Shown one piece after another: positions 12,375 to 23,159 of a stretch of DNA of 64,000 bases. The DNA is taken from NCBI GenBank assembly GCA_032871835.1, contig CM065297.1:24235098-24299097 (forward strand), written 5' to 3'. The notes beneath the pieces were generated by a model, which saw only the letters and a program-made list of their open reading frames with translations, did not search any database and was not told the DNA's origin. Both the position numbers and the translations under genes were made by a program. Source of the DNA: Dipteronia dyeriana (lineage: Eukaryota; Streptophyta; Magnoliopsida; Sapindales; Sapindaceae). Positions within the stretch are counted from its first letter, which is position 1; the number at the start of each line of letters is the position of its first letter.

Positions 12375-13640
12375 AATAAAAAAGAGAGACTATAACAAAA
12401 TTTGGCTAATTTGAATCTGATGGGGTATATGAAGGAATTAAAGTATGTGTATTTGATGATTTGACTGGCCTTAAATGGCTTCCCTCCATTGACTAAACAA
12501 TCATTATAAGAGAGATTTAGAGATAGAGAATAGAATTTCCAGATCTCTCACATCTTTTTTAATTTATGTTTTTATTTAAATTGTTTTGTTTTCAATTTCT
12601 TAAAATTATAGACATCTCAGTTTTTTTAATTATTATTTTTTTGTTTAGATATTTTTAAAAAGTTCTAATTTTTTGATATTGACACATGACATGCTCTTGG
12701 GTTAGAGACAAGAATACTCTTAAAATTATTAAAGTTGACTAACAGTTATAGTTGATTGACTGAGGGACCAAATTGATGGGTTTTAAAAAACATAGAGAGT
12801 AAGTCAGTGAAAAATGAATAAGCGAGTAAAAAAGAGATAATTCAAAAAAATAAACCTAAGAGAAAAAAAATAGCAAACCTGGATCTGAAATTTGAAATAA
12901 AAAACAAATCAAATATGTGAAGCAATAAAATCAATAAATAATAAATATGGAAAATATGAGATCAAGATATGAAAGCAAATATAAAAAAAAAATCAATGAT
13001 TTGAATTAATCTATGTTAATAGGGTTTTGAAATAAGAAAACTGGGGTTTTATTAGTTTTACTTTGTATAGGATTTTCCTAAATAAAAATTGTATATCTTT
13101 TTAAGTAATTTGATAAAGTGAAAAAAAAAAATTTAAATAATTTAAAAAATGAGATATAAATAGTTCATCAGTACCAATAACATCACTCCTTATTTATTTT
13201 TAATGAGATATTGTTACATTAAATAACTAAAAGCTTGATAAATGGAAATTCCTATTACTTGTCCGAACCTTAATTAATTTTCAGTAGGAAATTAAAATAA
13301 TTCAAGATGAGGTAAATTATGTTCATCATGTGGTCCAAATGTATCTTTTATTTTTGGACTTCTTTTGATTGGTGGGTGCAAATGTAAAATCAAGTTTTTT
13401 TATTCACAATTATTTTTTAATATATGATTATAAAAAATCACTTTTGCTATTTTTTACAATTCCCACTAAAATTTATGTAAATCGATAACTTTAACTATAA
13501 TGTTAATATCGACATGCCTAGTAAAAGTTGAATTTTTAAATGTTAATTGTGAATGTATTTATAATTATAGATTGGATGTAAAAATCTTATTATCAGTTAG
13601 CAACACTGTTTTCAAGTCCCACTATACTTATTTATCGGTA
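12375..13640. other. AT-rich intergenic filler with one inverted repeat patch
   Basis: I see no gene. Around 12700-12850 the reverse complement resembles the part of the 670-bp unit that reads TTACTC(A/G)CTTATTCATTTTTCA and GGTCCCT, so an inverted relative of the array at 661-2584 lies on the other side of the SIRE-like element. The rest is poly(A/T)-rich sequence. Confidence 0.45.
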
Positions 13641-13800
13641 TGTGAGGACAAGGGTGACAGTTTGATATCTGATTTAAAAAAGGGGTCAAAAAATTGTTGG
13701 CACTATTTGAGGGGTGTGTTGTGCAAATATCATCACTTTACTAATGTATGTTTAAAAGGCACCATTTCGGTCGTTGAGACAAAAATACCCCGAAATATTA
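13641..13800 (+). repeat. Putative left TIR of the MULE
   Basis: The sequence contains GTGAGGACAAGGGTGACAG near 13642 and GTTTAAAAGGCACC near 13750. These align by eye with the reverse complement of the region at 19425-19545 with many gaps. A dot plot would decide. Confidence 0.4.
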
Positions 13801-14074
13801 AAACAGTGAGGAAGTTGTCGTTTTCAAAGTCAGAGAGAAGCAACAGTCAAACCGACGGGAAACTAATTGATAGTGAAGTGACCGGAAGAGCTGTGATTGA
13901 CAAAGGTAAGATTGGTTATTTTTCCTCGTTTTTGTTGTTGTTAACTTGCATTACATTTTAGAATTGAGTTTTGTTGACATGAATTGTAGAAACCGGTTAA
14001 AATAGAGATGTGAGAATGGTTGTGGTTAAGGTTAGGGTTTGTAATTTGGTTGAATATCAGTTGAGGAAGATGAA

Positions 14075-14805
14075 ATCTGGGTTATCGAGACTTTTTTCAA
14101 GAGAATCGAGCTTATTTGTTTAGTCGAGCTTTTATTTTCGTGAAAATTAGGTTTTGGTAAGTCGAGGTTATTTTGAATTGGATCGAGCCTTTTTGAAAGG
14201 GATCGAGTTTTTTTCAAAGGGATCGAGCATTTTAGAAAACGGATCGAGTTTTTTCAATAGTGTCGAGTTTTTTTTTAATTGGATCAAGCCTTTTTGAAAG
14301 GCATCGAGCTATTTTGAAAAGGAATCGAGCTTTTTCGAAAAGGAATCGAGCTTTTTCGAAAAGGAATCGAGCTTTTTCGAAAGGGAATCGAGCTGTTTCT
14401 AAAAAGAATCGAGCTTTTTTGAAAAGGAATCGAGCTTTTTTTGAATTGGATCAAGCCATTTTGAAAAGGATCGAGCTTTTTTGAATAGGTTCGAGCTATT
14501 TTTGAATTGGATAGAGTGTATTTGAAAAGGGATCGAGCTTTTTTGAAAAGGGATCGAGCCTTTTTTAAAAGGGATCGATCTTTTTTGAAAGGGATCGAGC
14601 TTTTTTGAAAGGGATCGAGCTTTTTTGAAAAGGAATCGAGCTTTTTTGTAAAACAATCGAGCTTTTTTGTAAAGGGATCGAGCTTTTTTGAAAGGGATCG
14701 TTCTTTTTAAAAAGGATTCGAGTTTTTTTAGAGCTTTTTAAAAAAGGATTTGAGCTTTTTTCAATAGGTTCGAGCTTTTTTTTAATTGGATCGAGATTTT
14801 TTATG
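14075..14805 (+). repeat. Minisatellite, about 21-bp unit, around 30 copies
   Basis: Units follow ATCGAGCTTTTTTGAAAAGG with small length changes (20-25 bp). Because many units are 21 bp, parts stay open as heptads in both directions: KRNRAFS-type repeats on plus at 14260-14484 and FKKARS/DPFQK-type on minus at 14399-14656. These are translation artefacts of the repeat. The array lies inside the putative intron before the DUF1985 exon. Confidence 0.9.
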
Positions 14806-15754
14806 TGTTCTGTTTAATGATGTTATATTTCTGTTACATTGCAGATGAGAATTAGGTTGAAGGATTCGCTTAAAACTCCAGAAGGATACTGGTACGAGGG
14901 CAAATTGACTCGACATAACCATTTTGATGCCCTTGCCCATATAGACGACGCGCTGAACCGTGTCCTTGTAGAATTTACAGATGAAGACCGCCTTCGGTTA
15001 ATGGCATCATGTTTCGGGCATTTCCTGACAATGAATCGGGAGATGAAGTTTTCCGGTAGTATTATCCATCGGTTGCTTTTGAGGGAGCTCCATCATAACG
15101 ACCCAATAGATGAGATGCACTTCATGTTAGGAAACCAGTCGGTGAGGTTTTCGAAGGTGGAATTTTGCCTGATCACCGGACTACGGTTTGGAGTTGTACC
15201 AGACACCACCATGTATACAGCGGTGGAGAATGGCATACATGAGCGGTACTTTCCTAGAGCCGATGAGGTGTCGTTGGAGCAGATTAGGGGTGTTGTCATC
15301 GGCACAGAATTCAGAAAGACATACGATGCTGTCAAGCTCTGCCTCTTATATATGCTGAACTGGATACTGATGGGGTGGATAAGAGATTCAAGATTCCAGT
15401 TTGGCCGTTTCGGCTGGTTGAACGATTTCTAATGGTGTTTTGTAAGCCGAATTGCAGAGGTAAATGTGGTCCCCATACTTTGAGACTTATCGAGTACTTA
15501 CTGGCAGGTCGAAGGCCTTTTGATTGGTCAGAGGACGACATGGGGATCATTCAGGAGAAAATGATTGTGGAGATTTTTTCTAACTCCAGACCCGCCTAGT
15601 GATTGGTTGTATAATACTAATTTTATGTACACAGACATGTAATTATATCATGAATATTAATTCATTTGTTAATAAGTAATTATTGCAATTTCAAATTATT
15701 ACAATCTGATACACTTCCAAAAGTTTTCAATGTGATCAAAGCTTTGTCATTTAT

Positions 15755-18555
15755 TCCCTATTAGAGTCAATGTTAGGGCACGTTTGTTTGTTGTGTCCAA
15801 TTGAATGGCAGATGCTACACTTGCAACGGTATTCATCGGGAACATCTCTGCTTGTACCTTCATTAATCATAGGTGGATTAGGACATCTCTTGGAATTATG
15901 CCCTGGTTGTCTACATCTTCTACAGGATTGTGTAGTTGTCCTCTCCGAAGAAGAGACATGGCAACCAGCCCTCGGGCGTCCTGCTTGTCTCCTGGAGTTT
16001 GGATTCAAAATCACCCTATGAGCAATGTCAGATGGCACAACCCAAATGGAAAGATGGCCTACCGGTATAATAGGAACCGAGTATGCGTTAATAAGTGTCT
16101 GTCTCTTGTAGTAGTCCGCACACAAAGTTGTAAAGTCCAAGTTCCGTTCCCTGTAAAAAACATTGAAAACGATCAGCTTCACTGAGTAAATGATCAGTCC
16201 GAACACAAAGTTGTCAAGTCCAAGTTTCAGTAATGTACCGTGCCCCCGCAAGGGCTTGAGAACATGGAAAATGATCCATTTGAAATCTGTTGCAAGAACA
16301 AGTCTTCCGGGCTAAGTCAACAGTCCACTATTTTCCAGACCGCTTGACCGAGAAAATGTTCCAGTCTACTGGATTTACGGTAAAAAAACCACACTTCTCC
16401 ACACGTTTAAAGAGTACAAGATATGCTGCGTTGGTCAACTGATGACGCATGGTTTGTGCAGCTCTATAGCGATCATGAAACCACTGTTGCAACATATTCC
16501 TAATGAACTCAGACAGAGTCAACATAGGCAGTTGGCGTACAAATTTTAGGCATGAGTTTATGCATTCTACAGCATTTTTCATCATCACCCTGTACCTTTC
16601 TTCTGGGTAGTGTACACGGGACCACTTGTGTGGACCGGCATCAATTACATAATCATATGCATTATGGTGCAAGTTTCTTAACTCTTCCATATGTAGGTTA
16701 TATTCAAACTCGGTGTATGCGTGGGCTGTTTTGTTCATTATTACGGCAACATCCTTCCTATGAAATCGCTTCTTAATATTTTCAGCAAAGTGCCAGCAAC
16801 ATATGGTATGGGTGGCATAAGGGAACACTTTAGAAATCCCTGCTTCAATGCTTACATGCCTATCGAAAATGAAAAATAGCTCATCAATATGACCTAGGGC
16901 ACCCTTTAAGCAATCCAAAAACCATTCCCATGAAAGGTTGTTTTCTGAGTCGCCGTACCCAAAAGCAGTTGGATACACCTGTTCGTTCCCATCTTGTGCT
17001 GTTGCAACAAACATTGTACCCTGGAATCGTCCCTTCAAATGGGTACCATCAACGGCAATAACTGGACGCATACAGGTCTGGAATCCTCTAAGTGAGGCAC
17101 CAATCGACATGAAGAAGTACAGAAATTTACCATCTTCGTCGCACTGTAAGTCAGTGATTGTGCCAGGGTTTTGTTGTTCCAAAACGTAACCAAATAATGG
17201 AAGCAGTTGAAAGGTTTTCTCATACATTCCATATGTCAGTGACAACGCAGAATCGAGGGCGGCGTATGCCTTACTGTACATGATTTGGATTCCATACATT
17301 GATTTCATGTCGGCGATTATGTCCTTCGGACGCATTAGTCGACCATCTTGTTGTTGAAGTCTAGGTGCAATAACTTCTCCAATTATGACTGCACTAACTT
17401 GTCGGTGGCGGCGGTGAATTTCCTCTAACGGACAAGTGTGTTCGTTGACAAAACTTCTTACTTAAAAGTGTGTGCCTTCATCTCTCCTCACCGCTCTTAA
17501 CTTCCACGTACAATTTCCCATCAAACAAACTAGATGTAATGTTATCTTATTGGACCTTTTCACCTTCCACTTGAAGTTCTGCCGAATTGCAAAATGGCCG
17601 ACTAGTCTCTTCAAATCCTTTTTCGTTGGAAAAAATAAGCCTTTATATATCAAGCTTGTAGGTTTATCTTCAACCAAGTTCCTGCTTCCACCAATACCAA
17701 ACGAGTATGATTCTGCTTCTGGAATAACCCATGTTGTGACATTATCAGAATCATCTAGAGTTACATTAGCCATCCCCTCAGAGGTCCCAGCTATATATGG
17801 TGCACTGGAACTAATTATGTGTACATGTCTTACACATCTTTCCGTTTCGACAGGTTCTGCATCATCCTGATTGTCCTCTACATTTTCTACAGAATTGAAA
17901 TTGCCCTCATTATCCACCTTATGATTCACCCAAACATTCAGTGTTGTATTCTGCTCATTGTTGATGTCATTGTAGATCTCATTGTATTGGTGGTTGTACT
18001 GTCTACCATTCATCTTAATTTGACAACCAAATACATCGTCGAATTGAAGTCCCGGTCTATTATCATGGGTGGCTACTTCCGGTGGGACAGCACATATGTT
18101 TTCCCGACCATCACTCCCACTTCTTTCTGTGAACAATTGGTTGCTTTCGCTTGACGATCGAAATTGTTAGGTGTTATCACGATCAGGGATATCTTCACCA
18201 ATGACACCTCCTACTGGCCTCTCGATTAGACTAACACATACTTGAGGGATCACCTTATCTTCCCCTAGCATAAACTAAACATCATCATTGTTTCTTATAA
18301 ATGTACGACATGTAGTCCCAGGAACAATTGATAGAGACTGTAGCTCAGCACTGTATTTGTTCTCATCAAACTTCACAATGGTTTACACGATCGATACTGG
18401 TTCGTCGTAACTCAAATTCTTTAACACATACAAACCTTGGTTATCGAAACCTAAATACCTCTGATTTCCGTCTGGTAATTGCTACCATCGACCGTTGTAA
18501 GATATGACTAATCTCACCCAATCTATTATCCTGTCAAAACCAACATCATAAACCA
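15755..18555 (-). pseudogene. mudrA-like: MuDR-type transposase (mudrA), disrupted
   Basis: Reading leftwards: an N-terminal region (18555-18140) with stops. Next comes a 224-residue open stretch (18136-17462) ending in a MuDR N-terminal domain (GLFFPTKKDLKRLVGHFAIR). Then comes a 335-residue stretch (17335-16328) with the MULE transposase domain: first Asp in VIAVDGTHLKG, second in FIFDRHVS, CX2H-like CCWHFAENI, and a Glu region FEYNLHMEEL. A SWIM-like finger (KTCSCN...FPCSQ, about 16262-16320) has its final His replaced by Gln. A 166-residue stretch (16251-15751) follows with YYKRQTL, AGRPR and zinc knuckles CRRCRQPGHNSKRC and CSICHSIGHNKQTC. At least four stops or frameshifts separate these pieces. 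The catalytic core is nearly intact, but the gene as a whole is dead. Confidence 0.88.
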
Positions 18556-19391
18556 TTAATAAGAAAAAAATATTTCATATTAAATTTACAATTATAAAGG
18601 ATTAAACAAAAATCAAAAGTGTAAGTTATGAAGCTTTTTTTTAGCCGATCGAGCTTTTTTTGTACATGATCGAGCCGTTTTTGTACATGATCGAGTTCCT
18701 TTCTACATAATCGAGCTTTTTCTATCGAGATCGAGCTTTTTTTGTTCAAGACCGATCTCCTTTTCTACATAATCAACCTTTTTTATATATGGCTCGAGTT
18801 TTTTTTCATATGGCTCGAGCTTTTTTCAAATATGGCTCGACCTTTTTATTTTACAGATCGAGCTTTTTTTTTTGAAGAATTGAGCTTTTTTGTTAGGGAT
18901 CGATCTTTTTTTGGGTGGGATCGAACTTTTTCGATGAGGGATTGATCTTTTTTTGTCAAGGATCGAGCTTTTTTTCTGATGGATCTAGCCTTTTTTCGAG
19001 GGATCGAGCTTTTCTTTTTACGTATCCAGTATCTATTTTTTGGATCGAGCTTTTTTAGAATTTGATCGAGCTTTTTTTAAAAGCTTTCCAACTTTTATGG
19101 CCAAGATTATAAACTTGTTTGCACCACTACAACTCAACTCGGCCAAATATATATACAAAAAAATATGCATACATGTTCATTCATTCTTTTTAAAAAGTTT
19201 ACAACTCCAGGACATAAACATAAAAAAATTGAGACAACATGTTCATAAATGTTCATAGTGTTATACCACACATAAATACAATAAAAAATGGAAATGAAGA
19301 TCATAAATATTAATTTACCTTCTTGTGCAATATCTGGAATGGAGCTCGTTTTCTGAAGATAAAATGGAGTAGGTGATTGATTTTCAGACAA
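18556..19391 (-). other. Putative 5' intron and first exon of the mudrA gene
   Basis: On the minus strand an acceptor-like TTTTGACAG lies just before 18555. A donor-like CAAGAAG/GTAAAT lies at about 19320, with an open stretch further upstream to 19391 (TPFYLQKTSSIPDIAQEG). If both are used, the second minisatellite lies in an intron, mirroring the DUF1985 gene. Reading frames do not join cleanly, so the exon could be untranslated. Confidence 0.4.
18635..19080 (+). repeat. Second minisatellite of the same family
   Basis: About 18-20 units of GATCGAGCTTTTTTTG followed by 4-8 variable bases. The core GATCGAGCTTTTTT is the same as at 14.1-14.8 kb and lies in the same orientation on the plus strand, although the two host genes face each other. 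Therefore it is not simply part of an inverted terminal repeat. Confidence 0.88.
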
Positions 19392-19424
19392 CTTTTTTGG
19401 ACGACAGCCTTTAAAGAATAAATA

Positions 19425-19545
19425 ATCGATTATTTAAGGGTAATTTCGGTAGCTCACCATAATAGGTGCCCTTTAAACTTAACTTATTATAACGGTGACA
19501 TCACTGCAAGGGACCAAAAAAAAGGTGACATTCCTCACCATTTCA
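19425..19545 (-). repeat. Putative right TIR of the MULE
   Basis: The reverse complement contains GGTGAGGAATGTCACC and GTTTAAAGGGCACC, matching motifs of the left end in order. The 9-bp flanks of the two ends do not match. Confidence 0.4.
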
Positions 19546-19572
19546 ACTTTAAAAAAAACTATACAGTTTATT

Positions 19573-20227
19573 TGTAGGAAATATGATATTAAGACAATAA
19601 ATATTTAATATTTAATTGTTTGAGAAATCATATTTGATATGAATGAAATTTTGTTTCCAGTAATTGAAACCACATAAATATTGAATGATTTTGAAAGGTG
19701 TAATATGTAATGAAAAGATATATCCTTTTTTAACATACACTAAGTTTCAAGGAGAAATGTCATTTCAAATGGAAAAGACACAATCTTAAACTTTTCATTT
19801 AAATCATGACCTTTCCTACAGGCACTTTGGGTCTATACATAATAGAAGTCATTCATTCAGTAAACATACAGAGAATTTTCATATTACATAAATTACTGCA
19901 AAAAAGCATTGAGTCTTGTTGAGAGAGAAGTCTGCATATTCAATTCATTGGGCGCTTGGGGTTTTGAAGTGCTGCTACCACAAGATAGAGAAATCGATGT
20001 ATCCTAGAAGGCGGGCACCAATTGACTTATAACACCAGTGAGCGGGTTTAAATCTTCTTAAAGACATAGTGTCAAACACTAGCCTCGACTTCAAAGAGTA
20101 CTAGTAATAAAGATAATGTGTGTGAAGGTTTTTCTATAAACTACCGTGTTCATAATTTTGTTGTTTGTTTGTTTATTTATTTATTTATAATTTATTTATA
20201 TAGCAATTTACACCAGTTTTTTCAACA
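19573..20227 (+). mobile_element. Solo LTR, copia-like, with TSD TTATT
   Basis: The segment begins TGTAGGAAATATG and ends TTTTTTCAACA. TTATT is found directly before (19568-19572) and after it (20228-20232). A TATA-like string (CTATACATAATAG near 19832) and a leader-like part fit an LTR. No primer-binding site or internal region follows, so it is a solo LTR left by LTR-LTR recombination. The 5-bp duplication is AT-only, so on its own it is weak; together with TG...CA ends it is persuasive. Confidence 0.75.
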
Positions 20228-20292
20228 TTATTTTTTTAATTAAAAATATAAAATCAGTAATATACCATGTACAGACATTCTCTTATTCCCAA

Positions 20293-20525
20293 CACTACTT
20301 TTAAAATGTTAAGAGATATGGGTGCTTTACAACGGTTTTTAGGTAACCGGTTTTTTTAAAAAAGCTTTTAGTCATCGGTTCATAAAAAGATGATGTCTTA
20401 AATATTGCGGTTTGAAAAGACAACAGTTTTTGGAAAAACCGATATTAAAAAAAAACGTCTAGACATCGGTTCATATAAAAGATAACATTTTCTGGCAAAC
20501 CGATATGGATTAATTTTATAATAAG
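20293..20525 (+). repeat. CACTA subterminal repeat region
   Basis: Short motifs recur in both orientations: AACGGTTTTTAGGTAACCGG, GTCATCGGTTCATAAAAAGAT, AAAAACCGATATT, GACATCGGTTCATATAAAAGAT. Such arrays near CACTA ends bind the element's DNA-binding protein. Confidence 0.55.
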
Positions 20526-20529
20526 TTAT

Positions 20530-21370
20530 CAGTTTCCTTTAAAATTGATCTCTTAATAAATTTCCTTTTAAATCATTTATTTTTAAAAAACAGAAATTTT
20601 GGTAAAAATTATTTATTTTGCACCTTCTTGTTTTATACTAAGAGTCATGTTAATAATTCAAATACCCATATGAATTAGGAATCCGAGTCTTACATTTGTT
20701 CATTAAATTGCAACATGCGTATAGAGAAATATCTCCCATGTAACGAGAGTTGTATTCCAAATCATGTTTACTACAGTTGATGTCATTAGTCTCTTATAGA
20801 GTATAGACCCATAACTCGACTATATATATTTTAAAAAATAAAATTTTATTAAATATTCCAATATATATATATATATATTTTTTTTTAATATTTGTATGTA
20901 GTAGAAACTAGAATTTTGATTAGTTGAGTAAATTTAAATTTATCAAACAAGTTTTTTTTTATCTCTAACAACTCATGTAGGTTATATATAAATATTGTGC
21001 AATTGTTAACCTCATTATGAAAATTAATTGTCATTATTATCAGAGGCAGGGTGGACAACCGCAATTCGTTTTTAATTTTTTTTATTTATGTTTACTAATT
21101 TTTTAAAAAAATTTACTTCCTATTTTTTAGGGTATTTATCTCACTTCTGCTGTTTTAGGAATTTTATAGAAAAAATATTATTATGATTCAAGCTTTATTT
21201 GTTTTTGAGCTTCAATTTGGTTGGATTTTACAATTGTTGTCAATAAGAAGGAAAACCGACTCTGTCAGGCTTGAAGTTAACTTTTTGTTTGAAACCACTA
21301 ATGATTTTATAAATCAAGTAAAAGTACATTGCTCAAACCTGGTTCTGATTACAATAATTTTTTTATAAAA
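20530..21370. other. AT-rich stretch, no gene seen
   Basis: The stretch contains an (AT)n run at about 20860-20880. A 61-residue open frame at 21183-21368 has no recognisable motif. It is probably non-coding interior of the degenerate CACTA element. Confidence 0.4.
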
Positions 21371-22243
21371 AAATATATTTTTGTTTAATCGATATTAGTT
21401 TGTCTTTATATATTGTATTTACTAGAGAAAAATCTATTTTACTCTCCTATTGATTTCTATTTTTTTTTTCAAATCTAATTTATACATCGTTTCTTTTCTA
21501 TTTGCATATTGCAGGTTCGTCAATTGAGATTGCACAAAAATTTCAACTAGAAAAAGAACTTAAGTTTCTGGAAAGGTAGACCTCACAAGCTTCAAATATT
21601 TTGTGAAGCTTAATTTTAATTGTATCTATTTTATAGGTAAATGTATCATTTTATTTGTAATGAGTTTGTTGTTATTTGATATTGTGAATATGTTTTGTGT
21701 TTCACTGTATATACATGCATGGTGTGTTGAGTGTTTGTGGGTTTGTTAACAAAAAATACATATCGAAGCTTAAAATACCTTCATCAAAGTCTATGAGCTC
21801 ATAGTTGACTTTGAGTTGTTATCATATCTGGACTATTGATTCAACTTCAAAAAGAATGAATATATGTTACCAAAACCTTGATAAACCCTCATGGCCCATT
21901 TCTTTACAATGTCGACTTTGCAAAATTATTATTTTTTTACTCGAGTTTTGATTTGTTCCTTTTTTTAATATCAAGGGTTTTTTAAAACTGTCTCAATAGG
22001 TTCGTATCATTGCTACATTAGCTCTAATTTATTTATTTGTATATTGTACTTTTTATAGAATTAAACATCTATTTTACTCTTCTATATATTTTCTATTTTT
22101 TTTTATCTAATTTATACATTGGCTACTTTCTGTTTGTATGTTATAGATTTGCTAATTAAGATTGACTTAAATTTTTTGTTGGAAAAGGACTGAAGTTGCT
22201 AGGAAAGGTAGACCTTATAAACTTTAAATATTTTGGCAAAACC
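21371..22243 (+). repeat. Diverged direct duplication, about 600-bp period, split by Tat insertion
   Basis: Sequence from about 21400 (ATCTATTTTACTCTCCTAT, GGAAAGGTAGACCTCACAA, TTCAAATATTTTG) recurs from about 22060 (ATCTATTTTACTCTTCTAT, GGAAAGGTAGACCTTATAA, TTTAAATATTTTG). The second copy is cut at 22243 and continues at 34019 with TTAATTTAATTATATCTATTTTC, matching 21613 onward. The duplication thus also gives the pre-insertion sequence of the Tat target site. Confidence 0.8.
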
Positions 22244-23113
22244 TGTCATATGTAAATTTTATCAGATGTACACGTCATTGACAAAGAGGATAAAATTGTC
22301 AGGTGGACTTCCAAATAGACATTCAGAAAATACCCCGCAAGATATCACCAAAGAAGAGGAACCCGAGTAAGCATAAAAACAAGTATTGAGCAAAACCTAC
22401 TCGGGATCAGTTGATGTCATATTCTACTCGGGATCAGCTGATGTCATGTTCTACTCGGGATCAGCTGACGTCATTCGGGATCAGCTGACATCGTGTTCTA
22501 CTCGGGACAAATATGAAGAAACCTGAATAAAGAAGCCCAACACATAACTCGCATACAAACCAAGAATCATGTTAAAATACATAAAGATATCCGCATCGAA
22601 GAAGAATTCCAAGAAGAATAGAATACCAAACAGGAAAAAGGTTCCAAATAAGGCAACAATTTTAATTCATAAAAAAGACTATGCATTTGTAAGGAAATAA
22701 GTCCTAACTGGACTATATCACTAGTCCTATTCGATCTCTATACAAATCTCCGAAATAGGAAAGAAGACAGACTACTCCAAACAAGTAACGAATCATAATT
22801 AAATACAAAAATCTTTCATTACTTGTACAAAAAGGATTAGGGTTCTATGCACATATAAATAGACCCATAATCTCGTCATAAAAATATAGAAAAAGACAGA
22901 GAAAAGAAAGGGATCGAGAGTTGTAAATCTTTATTTCAATTGTGGATTTTTGCTCGGTTGTTTGTTCAACCACCTGTGGACGTTTCTCCGATCACCGGAG
23001 TTTTACCAAGTAAAACTTGTGTCCAATTACATTCTCCTTCTCTTTCTCTTTGATATCATAGCTAAAATCCAATCTTGTTGACTTTCTCACACATTAAGAA
23101 ATCGACGTCAACA
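22244..23113 (+). repeat. 5' LTR of the Tat element
   Basis: It starts TGTCATATGTAAATTTTATC and ends GACGTCAACA. Between 22398 and 22509 it holds four to five copies of an approximately 26-bp unit based on CTACTCGGGATCAGCTGATG. The leader-like part has TATAAATAGACC near 22854 and GTGGACGTTTCTCC near 22976. Confidence 0.93.
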
Positions 23114-23135
23114 ATTGGCGCTAGAAGGAGGGGCT
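23114..23135 (+). promoter_or_regulatory. Putative primer-binding site of the Tat element
   Basis: TTGGCGCTAGAAGGAGGGG follows the LTR at the place where minus-strand priming occurs. It is not the initiator tRNA-Met site used by the copia elements here. I do not assign a particular tRNA. Confidence 0.65.
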
Positions 23136-23159
23136 GAACCTCCGATCTAACTAAAAATA

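Larger units (their letters stand above)
13500..15599 (+). pseudogene. DUF1985-domain gene of the MULE (disrupted)
   Basis: The clear coding part starts at an ATG at 14845, directly after a good acceptor site (TTACATTGCAG). It runs about 190 residues with the DUF1985 hallmark FSKVEFCLITGLRFG at roughly residues 110-124. Near 15375 the frame slips by one: the downstream frame continues with FKIPVWPFRLVERF and ends at 15599, so at least one frameshift breaks it. DUF1985 is a plant-only domain of unknown biochemical role, usually fused to an Ulp1-like cysteine protease in MULEs; no protease domain is visible here. An open frame at 13500-13961 with a donor-like CAAAG/GTAAG at 13905/13906 could be an upstream exon. 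Joining it to 14845 brings an early stop, so that exon is doubtful. The putative intron holds the minisatellite. Confidence 0.65.
13641..19545. mobile_element. Mutator-like element (MULE) with DUF1985 gene and mudrA
   Basis: The body carries a mudrA-type transposase on the minus strand and a DUF1985 protein gene on the plus strand, a pairing known from plant MULEs that have picked up DUF1985/Ulp1-type genes. The ends are degenerate. Sequence at 13641-13800 and the reverse complement of 19425-19545 share GTGAGGA, TTTAAA(A/G)GGCACC and a following ACCCC-type motif in the same order, which I take as eroded terminal inverted repeats. I could not find the expected 9-bp target duplication, so exact ends are uncertain. 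Confidence 0.6.

Noticed and set aside
14260..14656. Open frames of basic heptad repeats on both strands
   Set aside because: They follow from the 21-bp minisatellite unit and have no start or context of a gene.
22385..22510. Short regularly spaced repeats that might suggest a CRISPR-like array
   Set aside because: Units are directly adjacent without unique spacers, lie in a plant LTR, and are paralleled in the other LTR.
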